From: Bacteroidota bacterium
GTDB lineage: Bacteria > Bacteroidota > Bacteroidia > Chitinophagales > UBA10324
Direction of reading: 5' to 3'
NCBI GenBank assembly: GCA_003455275.1
Contig: DMRR01000152.1
Location: forward strand, 17,827 to 25,201
Length of the DNA stretch: 7,375 nucleotides
Shown here: positions 1-6,176 of the stretch, one piece after another
Layout of the letters: every line of letters begins with the position of its first letter
Numbering within the stretch: the first letter of the stretch is position 1
Position numbers and translations under genes: made by a program
The notes under the pieces: model-generated
Database searches by the model: none
Told to the model about the DNA's origin: nothing
The model's input: the letters and a program-made list of their open reading frames with translations, nothing else

Positions 1-773
1 TCAAGAGATTTAAGGAAACTAATTGATTCAAAGTGCTGTGAGTTTTCATGAAAATTTTTGCTCCAGAATTCCATAATGATTTTGGGCCGGTGGTTTATCA
101 AAAGACTTTTCATCCCGCTAAGAACCTTCAGCTCGCTTCCTTCAGCATCAATTTTAATTGTGGTTGGAAATATTTTTTCTTGCATGCAGAATTCATCAAG
201 AGAAACCGACTTAATTTTTTTCCCATTTTCATTTTCAGACACAATACCGCTTGCTTCAGTGTTTCCCGCGTCTCTTTCTGAAAAAAACTCTTCACCCGAT
301 TTATCTGAAACTACAAGCGGAAAGGATTTTACATTCGAGAATCCGGAAATATTTTTTAGTAGAATATTCGAAGCGAAATCAGATGGTTCGAATGAAAAAA
401 CTTTTCCGTTCGTTTTTACAATTGTTGAAGCCAGCAAACTGAAAAAGCCAAAATGTGCTCCGACATCAAAAAAAATTTCTGATTCACCAAGATTTCGAAT
501 CATCCATTTTGCAAACCGGATTTCAGAATCATGAGACTTGCATCCGCATAAATAAATGTCAAGGCCATCGGGCAGCGAAACGGTCATTTGTTTATCGAAC
601 ACCAGGCGCGCCTTCACAAAGTGCACGCGAGGTATGAGCCGAAAAATCAATTTGCTCACGGCGAGGCCGTAAATTCTTCTCAAAGGATTATTAAGCAAGC
701 GCGCCCACCGGGATTTTCTTTCCATGAGGGTTACCTTATCAATTCTTTTTAACCAAAGATTAATTTCATTCAT
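1..773 (-). CDS. FkbM-family SAM-dependent methyltransferase, 3' end cut off by window edge
   Basis: Reading the minus strand from the ATG at 773-771 gives an open frame of 257 codons with no stop before the left edge, so the C-terminus is missing. The protein has the FkbM methyltransferase layout. Residues 103-109 read DVGAHFG, the glycine-rich SAM-binding loop. An acidic residue, E129 in FSFEPSD, ends the next strand. Residues 207-214 read IKIDAEGSE, close to the family signature IKIDVEGAE, followed by LKVLSG and a strand ending IIMEF. FkbM enzymes are O-methyltransferases, often acting on sugars or lipids of surface polysaccharides and natural products; the substrate here cannot be told. 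An in-frame stop lies about 40 bp upstream of the chosen ATG. A second ATG at 724-722 is preceded by an AAGG and is a possible alternative start; the residues between the two are not clearly conserved. The gene is divergent from uppS, so it is not part of that operon. Confidence 0.9.
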   Translation of the reverse strand, partial: MNEINLWLKRIDKVTLMERKSRWARLLNNPLRRIYGLAVSKLIFRLIPRVHFVKARLVFDKQMTVSLPDGLDIYLCGCKSHDSEIRFAKWMIRNLGESEIFFDVGAHFGFFSLLASTIVKTNGKVFSFEPSDFASNILLKNISGFSNVKSFPLVVSDKSGEEFFSERDAGNTEASGIVSENENGKKIKSVSLDEFCMQEKIFPTTIKIDAEGSELKVLSGMKSLLINHRPKIIMEFWSKNFHENSQHFESISFLKSL

Positions 774-883
774 CAGCTGGCGGCGAAAGTAGTTTCACCT
801 TTTGAGTTTAAGCTTAATACACATAAGGGCAAAGCCATTATTCATTCGCAAATCCTATCTTGCGCCGCCAATTTTTATCGCGC
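774..883. promoter_or_regulatory. Divergent intergenic region between the methyltransferase gene and uppS
   Basis: About 110 bp separate two genes transcribed away from each other, so promoters for both, including that of the uppS-murI block, most likely lie here or just inside the gene starts. This is inferred from gene orientation. I found no convincing match to the Bacteroidota promoter pattern (TTTG near -33 and TAnnTTTG near -7) on either strand. There is a perfect 10-base palindrome, TTAAGCTTAA, at 808-817. No ribosome binding site is evident for either gene. Confidence 0.35.
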
Positions 884-1630
884 TTGAGTTTAATAGATAA
901 GATAGACAAAACACGAATTCCCCAACACATTGCAGTAATCATGGATGGTAATGGACGCTGGGCGCGCGCACAAGGCGAGCAGCGGGTATTTGGCCACCAT
1001 CATGGCGTGCGGGCTGTTCGCGAAACCGCTGAAGGGTGCGCCGAACTTGGTATTGGCTATCTTACACTTTATGCTTTCAGCACTGAAAACTGGAACCGCC
1101 CAAAATCAGAAGTGGATGCACTTATGGAGCTGCTTGTGCAAACCATCGGAGCGGAAATCAAAACACTGATGGATAATAATATTCAGCTGCTCGCCATTGG
1201 AGATTTAGACTCTCTTCCCGCAAAATGTCATGCACAATTGAATGAAGCGATCAAAATCACTTCGCTGAATTCGGGAATGAAATTGATTCTTGCTCTTAGC
1301 TACAGTTCTCGCTGGGAAATTACAAAGGCAGTTCGGGATATTGCACATAAAATTTCTGAAGGAAAAATTTCGTACGAAGAAATAACTGAAGAAACCATTC
1401 ACAATCATTTATGCACCGCCGGGTTTCCTGATCCGGAATTAATGATCAGAACAAGCGGCGAAATGCGAATCAGTAACTTTTTATTGTGGCAACTCGCTTA
1501 TACTGAACTTTACATCACTCCCGTTCTTTGGCCCGATTTCAATCGCGAAGAACTCTATAAAGCATTAATTGATTTTCAAAAAAGAGAACGCCGCTTTGGA
1601 ATGACAGGCGAACAAGCAACCACTAAATGA
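884..1630 (+). CDS. uppS: Isoprenyl transferase (di-trans,poly-cis-undecaprenyl diphosphate synthase)
   Basis: This cis-prenyltransferase condenses isopentenyl diphosphate onto farnesyl diphosphate to make the C55 carrier for peptidoglycan and surface glycans. The family motifs are all present, counted from the TTG at 884: HIAVIMDGNGRWA at 15-27 with catalytic D21; TLYAFSTENWNRP around 61-73; RTSGEMRISNF at 189-199, which binds the diphosphate of IPP; WPDF; and QKRERRFG near the end. The frame has no ATG upstream of the catalytic motif. TTG codons at 860 and 884 are the plausible starts. I prefer 884 because the resulting N-terminus, MSLIDKIDK followed by RIPQHIA, matches the usual Bacteroidota start and gives 248 residues, a normal family length. 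Using 860 would add eight residues. No Shine-Dalgarno sequence is visible. The stop overlaps the start of bamA (ATGA), so the two are probably co-transcribed and translationally coupled. Confidence 0.95.
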   Translation: MSLIDKIDKTRIPQHIAVIMDGNGRWARAQGEQRVFGHHHGVRAVRETAEGCAELGIGYLTLYAFSTENWNRPKSEVDALMELLVQTIGAEIKTLMDNNIQLLAIGDLDSLPAKCHAQLNEAIKITSLNSGMKLILALSYSSRWEITKAVRDIAHKISEGKISYEEITEETIHNHLCTAGFPDPELMIRTSGEMRISNFLLWQLAYTELYITPVLWPDFNREELYKALIDFQKRERRFGMTGEQATTK

Positions 1631-4140
1631 AAAAATTTCTTCGAATAATTTTCCTCCTTCCTTTTCTTGTCACTCTGAGTTTGTCGATTTGCAGAGCACA
1701 GGTTTCTGATACCTCCGTTATTGATTATTCCACTTCGAAAGATTATACGCTTGCCGGAATCAGCGTAGAAGGCGTTCAGTTTCTTGACAAGGACATTCTC
1801 ATAAGTATCGGAGGATTGAAGGTCGGCTCTGTTATTTCAGTTCCGGGAAATGAAATTTCAAAAGCTATAAATAATTTGTGGAAGCAGGGATTATTTAGCA
1901 ATGTTTCGGTGGTAGTGAAAAAAGTAGACGGAGATAATATTTATCTCGCGTATGTATTACAAGAAAAACCAAGACTGACAGCCTTTACATTCAAAGGAAT
2001 CCGAAAGGGAGAACAGGATGACTTGCGCGATAAGCTTTCGCTTGTAAAAGGAAAGGCGATTACAGACAATCTTCTCATTACATCAAAAAACACAATTACG
2101 GATTTTTATCTTGATAAAGGATTTCTGAATTGTAAGGTTGATATCGTTACAGCAAAGGATACCTCGGAACCAAATTCAGAGTTAATGTTCATCAACATTG
2201 ATAAAGGGCAACATGTAAAAATTGATGCGATCACTTTTGATGGAAACAATAATTTGAAAGAAAGCCGCCTGCGTCGTGCGATGAAAAACACAAAGCAAAA
2301 TCCATGGTACAGCATTTTCACCACGAGCAAGTTTATGAAGAAAGATTATGCTGATGACAAATCGAATATTACCGGATTATACGCCACCAAGGGTTTTCGT
2401 GATGCAAAAATTGTTTCAGACACAATTACCAAGAATGAGAAAGGAAATTTAATGATTCATATTTCGATTGATGAGGGGGCGAAGTATTATTTCAGAAAAA
2501 TTACTTTCAGCGGAAACAGTAAATATTCCTCAGGGAAATTAGATACGATACTGAGCATTAAACCTGGAGAGACCTATAATGAACAATATCTAAGCCGCCG
2601 ACTGAATGCAGATCCTAATGGAAATGATATTTCATCACTTTATATGGATGATGGGTATTTGTTTTTTTCAGCAACACCTGTTGAGGTATCAGTTGTAAAT
2701 GATTCGGTGGATTTAGAAATCAGGATTTACGAAGGGCCGCAAGCCACAATCGCCAACATCACTATTGGAGGAAATACCAAAACCGCAGAACGCGTTATTC
2801 GCCGAGTGATCAGAACTTTGCCCGGAAATAAATTTAGCCGCGCCGATGTTATTCGAACACAAAGAGAAATTGCAACGCTCGGAGTATTTGATCCGCAAAA
2901 CACACAAATTACGCCCGACCCGCATCCGGAAAACGGCACTGTTGATATCGATTATAAAGTGGTTGAAAAACCAAGCGATCAGTTTGAGTTAAGCGCGGGG
3001 TATGGTGGATATACAGGAATTGTTGGAGCGCTCGGAGTTTCGTTTAATAATTTTTCGCTCCATAATATGTTTGCTAAGCATGGCTGGGACCCCATTCCAG
3101 CAGGCGATTTGCAGCGCCTGTCAATGAGAGTTAACTCAAGCGGTCGTGCATATCAAAGCTACAACCTTTCATTCACAGAGCCGTATCTTGGAGGAGTGAA
3201 GCCAAAGTCGCTTACAGTTGGTTCTGTTCACACCCGATATACAAACAATCTGAAAAAATCTGATGCAAATTATGGCGAACTAATCACTAACGGAGGAACG
3301 ATTGGATATGGAACACAACTGAAATGGCCAGATGATTTTTTCACCCTGATTTCATCTCTCGATTATCAAAACTACAAGGTCAATAATTACGCTACCTCTT
3401 ACTTCAACGGAATTACACAGGGCAGTTTCAATAATTTCGGACTGCAGGAAACTTTCTCCCGCAACTCGCTAAACAATCCTCAATTTCCAACAAGCGGATC
3501 TAACTTTTCATTAACCGCAAAGTTCACCCCGCCGTATTCGCTTTTCAACAAACAAAAATTTGCAGACCCAAACCTCAGCTATGACGAAAAATATAAATGG
3601 GTGGAGTATCATAAATACAGGTTCGATGCTGAGTGGTATATCAAACCATTCAAGACTGAAAAATTTGCGATTCGCACTTCGGCCAAAATGGGATTCATGG
3701 GATTTTATAACAAAGATGTAGGACTAAGTTCATTCGAAACATTTTCATTTGGCGGCGACTTCACAAGTAATTACAACCCGATACTCGGACAGGAAGCAAT
3801 CACGCTAAGGGGATATGATCAGATCAGTAATACCGCAAAAATTTTTAATAAGTATAGTGTCGAAGCCAGATACGCCTTTAGTACCAACCCAAGCACATTT
3901 GTTTATGGACTGATTTTCGCCGAAGGCGGAAATGCATGGAATTATTTCAAAGACTACGATCCTTTCAATTTAAAACGAAGCGTGGGCGTTGGTTTGCGCA
4001 TCTATCTTCCTGCTTTTGGGTTGCTTGGATTTGACTATGGCATTGGCTTTGACAAACAGCTTCTTTCTTCAGAACAAAAATCAAATTTCTTTACCAAGTA
4101 TGGCAAGTTCAGCATCGTGCTTGGTTTTGAACCTGAATAA
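1627..4140 (+). CDS. bamA: Outer membrane protein assembly factor BamA (Omp85 family)
   Basis: BamA is the central subunit of the machine that folds and inserts beta-barrel proteins into the outer membrane. The 837-residue product begins with a Sec signal peptide (KK, then a hydrophobic core; likely cleavage after A24, CRA|Q). Five POTRA repeats follow, at roughly 40-115, 116-195, 196-285, 286-371 and 372-448. Several repeats end in the usual turn after the last strand (EKP, DKG, DEG, YEG, EKP). The beta-barrel runs from about 452 to the end, starting FELSAGYGG. The conserved loop-6 motif of Omp85 proteins (VRGF/Y) appears as LRGY at 727-730. The last strand, GKFSIVLGF, fits a C-terminal beta-signal but is followed by three extra residues, EPE. 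Size and domain number match BamA rather than the smaller TamA or two-partner transporters. The following two ompH genes strengthen the assignment. Confidence 0.96.
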   Translation: MKKFLRIIFLLPFLVTLSLSICRAQVSDTSVIDYSTSKDYTLAGISVEGVQFLDKDILISIGGLKVGSVISVPGNEISKAINNLWKQGLFSNVSVVVKKVDGDNIYLAYVLQEKPRLTAFTFKGIRKGEQDDLRDKLSLVKGKAITDNLLITSKNTITDFYLDKGFLNCKVDIVTAKDTSEPNSELMFINIDKGQHVKIDAITFDGNNNLKESRLRRAMKNTKQNPWYSIFTTSKFMKKDYADDKSNITGLYATKGFRDAKIVSDTITKNEKGNLMIHISIDEGAKYYFRKITFSGNSKYSSGKLDTILSIKPGETYNEQYLSRRLNADPNGNDISSLYMDDGYLFFSATPVEVSVVNDSVDLEIRIYEGPQATIANITIGGNTKTAERVIRRVIRTLPGNKFSRADVIRTQREIATLGVFDPQNTQITPDPHPENGTVDIDYKVVEKPSDQFELSAGYGGYTGIVGALGVSFNNFSLHNMFAKHGWDPIPAGDLQRLSMRVNSSGRAYQSYNLSFTEPYLGGVKPKSLTVGSVHTRYTNNLKKSDANYGELITNGGTIGYGTQLKWPDDFFTLISSLDYQNYKVNNYATSYFNGITQGSFNNFGLQETFSRNSLNNPQFPTSGSNFSLTAKFTPPYSLFNKQKFADPNLSYDEKYKWVEYHKYRFDAEWYIKPFKTEKFAIRTSAKMGFMGFYNKDVGLSSFETFSFGGDFTSNYNPILGQEAITLRGYDQISNTAKIFNKYSVEARYAFSTNPSTFVYGLIFAEGGNAWNYFKDYDPFNLKRSVGVGLRIYLPAFGLLGFDYGIGFDKQLLSSEQKSNFFTKYGKFSIVLGFEPE

Positions 4141-4192
4141 AATTTTCTTTACACAAAAACAAAATCTTTTTTCTCAATAAAAATTCAATAAC

Positions 4193-4717
4193 ATGATTAA
4201 GAAATATCTTCTGGTGTTTTTCATGATGTGTACAGCCGGAATGGCTTCGGCACAGCGTTTCGCATATGTAGATTCAGATTACATTCTGAACAACATCCCC
4301 GAATATTCTGATGCACAAAAGCAACTGGACGATATTTCGAAAGGATGGCAAAAAGAAATTGAAGACAAATACAAAGAGATTGATGGCCTCTATAAGCAAT
4401 ACCAGCAAGACCAGGTGCTGCTTACTGAAGACATGCGAAAAATTCGCCAGAAGGAAATTGAAGACAAGGAAAAGGCTGTGAAGGAGCTTCAAAAAAAGTA
4501 TTTCGGAAATGATGGCGACCTTTTTAAAAAACGCCAGGAACTGGTGAAGCCTATACAGGAAAAAGTGTATGATGCGATTTCCAAAGTTGCGGCAGCACAG
4601 GGCTATGATATGATCTTCGATAAGAATGGCGGAACCACAGTATTGTTTTCAAACCCGAAACTCGACTTGAGCGATAAGGTGCTTGCGCAAATGGGATATT
4701 CACCTAAGACCAAGTAA
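4193..4717 (+). CDS. OmpH/Skp-family periplasmic chaperone, first copy
   Basis: The 174-residue protein has a signal peptide with a likely cleavage after A20 (ASA|Q). The mature part begins QRFAYVDSDYIL, the typical OmpH opening, in which a short strand leads into a long charged helix. Residues from about 40 to 115 are rich in K, E, Q and D and should form the coiled-coil arm of the Skp jellyfish fold. The C-terminal part (VKPIQEKVYDAISKVAAAQGYDMIFD) returns to the body domain and is the family's most conserved stretch. Skp proteins form trimers that hold unfolded outer-membrane proteins in the periplasm on their way to BamA, encoded 52 bp upstream. The leader before the ATG is A- and T-rich with no Shine-Dalgarno site, common in Bacteroidota. 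Client specificity versus the second copy is unknown. Confidence 0.92.
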   Translation: MIKKYLLVFFMMCTAGMASAQRFAYVDSDYILNNIPEYSDAQKQLDDISKGWQKEIEDKYKEIDGLYKQYQQDQVLLTEDMRKIRQKEIEDKEKAVKELQKKYFGNDGDLFKKRQELVKPIQEKVYDAISKVAAAQGYDMIFDKNGGTTVLFSNPKLDLSDKVLAQMGYSPKTK

Positions 4718-4772
4718 ACTTTTCAAAATAAATTATCCGATTACATTCGCCCACCCAAATACATCGGTAGAA

Positions 4773-4795
4773 AATCCAATTAAAAAAAAATCAAA
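4773..4795 (+). promoter_or_regulatory. A-rich translation leader before the second ompH gene
   Basis: The bases just before the ATG at 4796 are almost all A and T, including a run of nine A, with no GGAGG-like element. Bacteroidota commonly start translation from A-rich, Shine-Dalgarno-less leaders, so this probably serves as the initiation region. The rest of the 78 bp gap after the first ompH shows no clear promoter or terminator. Confidence 0.4.
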
Positions 4796-5299
4796 ATGAA
4801 AATTATCACCCGCCTAGCTGTAGTTGCGCTTTTGTTATTTTGTTTCACCAACACACAGGCTCAAAAATTCGGACACATCAATTCAAACGATTTGCTTGAT
4901 GCAATGCCCGAAGTGAAGGTTGCTGACTCAGCATTACAGGCATATCAAAAAAGTTTGGAAGACCTTAATGAAAGCATGGTTAAGGAATACAGCACCAAGC
5001 TTGCAGATTATCAAAGTCACCCGGAGTGGTCTGATGAGAAAAAACAAATTACAGAAGCCGAATTGACAGACCTGCAAGACCGAATTCAAAAATTCCAATC
5101 AGATGCACAAGACAAGTTTGCGGCTAAAAAAGACGCGCTCTATTCACCCATTCTGAAAAAAGCTGACGACGCAATTAAGGCTGTAGCCAAGGAAAATAAT
5201 TATGCATATGTGTTTGATACAGGAGTGGGCGCAGTATTGTATGCACAGGATTCTGATAACATTATGGATCTTGTAAAAAAGAAACTGGGACTGAAATAA
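4796..5299 (+). CDS. OmpH/Skp-family periplasmic chaperone, second copy
   Basis: The 167-residue protein has a signal peptide with likely cleavage after A22 (TQA|Q). The mature protein opens QKFGHINSNDLLDAMPE, parallel to the first copy's opening, then has a charged helical arm of roughly residues 45-115. It closes with YSPILKKADDAIKAVAKENNYAYVFD, the conserved body-domain segment. It ends in KKLGLK, a common ending for this group. It is a clear paralogue of the preceding gene but quite divergent in sequence, so the duplication is old. Tandem ompH genes after bamA are usual in Bacteroidota. The two products could form homotrimers or mixed trimers; the sequence does not decide. The gene ends 9 bp before murI, which implies co-transcription. 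Confidence 0.92.
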   Translation: MKIITRLAVVALLLFCFTNTQAQKFGHINSNDLLDAMPEVKVADSALQAYQKSLEDLNESMVKEYSTKLADYQSHPEWSDEKKQITEAELTDLQDRIQKFQSDAQDKFAAKKDALYSPILKKADDAIKAVAKENNYAYVFDTGVGAVLYAQDSDNIMDLVKKKLGLK

Positions 5300-5308
5300 T
5301 TTTTCAGC

Positions 5309-6118
5309 GTGTTGCAAAGCACACAACCCATCGGAATATTTGATTCAGGAATTGGCGGCTTAACGGTCGCCAATGCTGTTTCTATGGCCTTGCCCAATGA
5401 AGAAATAATTTATTTCGGCGATACTGCTCACCTTCCTTATGGTGATAAATCGCTTGAAGCAGTTCAGGGGTATTCTGAAAAGATTGCAGATTTTTTATTG
5501 GAGAAAAATTGCAAACTGATTTTAATTGCCTGCAACACGGCATCAGCCGCAGCTTACGAGACACTGAAAAAACATATTGGCAATCGCGCATTACTTATGA
5601 ATGTAATTGACCCGATGGTGGAAGCAATTGCAAATGATTCTTCAATAAAAAAACTCGGCATCATCGGAACGAAGGGAACAATTTCTTCCGGTATCTACGA
5701 ACAAAAATTAAAAGCTGCGAGACCATCACTCGAAGCATCATCACTCGCTACAGCATTGCTTGCTTCCATGATTGAAGCAGGTTTTTATAACAACAGCGTG
5801 AGTCAGGCAATCATCAATTCCTATCTCGCGTACCCTGATTTTCAGGATGTGGACGGAATGGTGCTCGCCTGCACGCACTATCCGCTCATCCGAAAAGAAA
5901 TCGAATTCTTCTATCACAACCGGATAAAAGTTTTTGATTCAACTGATATTATTTCTTCGGCAGTGAAAAAAGTTTTGACAGAAAATAATTTGCTCAACAC
6001 CTCGCGCTCGAAGGCGCATCATTTTTTTGTGAGTGATTTCACTCCGTCATTTGAACAAACCGCGCGCATCTTTTTCAAAGGAGAAATTGTGCTGGAACAT
6101 TTCCCTCTTTGGGAGTAG
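5309..6118 (+). CDS. murI: Glutamate racemase
   Basis: MurI interconverts L- and D-glutamate in the cytoplasm and supplies D-glutamate for the peptidoglycan stem peptide. The 269-residue protein shows the whole active site. PIGIFDSGIGGLTV at 7-20 carries D12 and S13. FGDTAHLPYGDKS follows at about 36-48. The first catalytic cysteine is C75 in ACNTASA, and the second is C188 in ACTHYPL, with H190 beside it. Length is normal for the family. The start is a GTG at 5309; the next codon, TTG at 5312, is an alternative. The GTG is chosen because it gives the usual short lead into QPIGIFDSGIGG. There is no Shine-Dalgarno site, and the 9 bp gap from the upstream ompH stop suggests that murI relies on operon transcription and perhaps on translation coupling. 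Confidence 0.96.
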   Translation: MLQSTQPIGIFDSGIGGLTVANAVSMALPNEEIIYFGDTAHLPYGDKSLEAVQGYSEKIADFLLEKNCKLILIACNTASAAAYETLKKHIGNRALLMNVIDPMVEAIANDSSIKKLGIIGTKGTISSGIYEQKLKAARPSLEASSLATALLASMIEAGFYNNSVSQAIINSYLAYPDFQDVDGMVLACTHYPLIRKEIEFFYHNRIKVFDSTDIISSAVKKVLTENNLLNTSRSKAHHFFVSDFTPSFEQTARIFFKGEIVLEHFPLWE

Positions 6119-6176
6119 TTCACCTTCGCTGCAATTATTTTCGCCGCGATAAAAAATTTTTAGACATAAAATATTT

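Noticed and set aside
48..637. Overlapping plus-strand open frames, up to 158 codons
   Set aside because: They lie antisense to the FkbM methyltransferase, whose minus-strand translation has clear family motifs; the plus-strand translations resemble nothing and are low in complexity.
774..883. Bacteroidota-type promoter (TTTG with TAnnTTTG) upstream of uppS
   Set aside because: A TTTG at 801-804 exists, but nothing at the correct distance matches the -7 element on either strand.
1627..1698. Lipoprotein signal in the BamA N-terminus (LSIC)
   Set aside because: The residue before the cysteine is isoleucine, which does not fit a lipobox, and a normal Sec cleavage site after A24 explains the sequence.
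3989..4180. A 63-codon plus-strand frame overlapping the end of bamA
   Set aside because: It overlaps the conserved last strands of the BamA barrel in another frame and shows no protein-like features.
4737..4767. Possible hairpin CCGAT/ATCGG between the two ompH genes
   Set aside because: The stem is only 5 bp with a 21-base loop and no T-tract directly after it, so it does not support a terminator.
6119..6176. Possible terminator or promoter between murI and asnS
   Set aside because: TCGCCGCGA followed by A and T runs looks suggestive, but the inverted arms are separated by a single base and cannot form a hairpin; no convincing promoter pattern is present.
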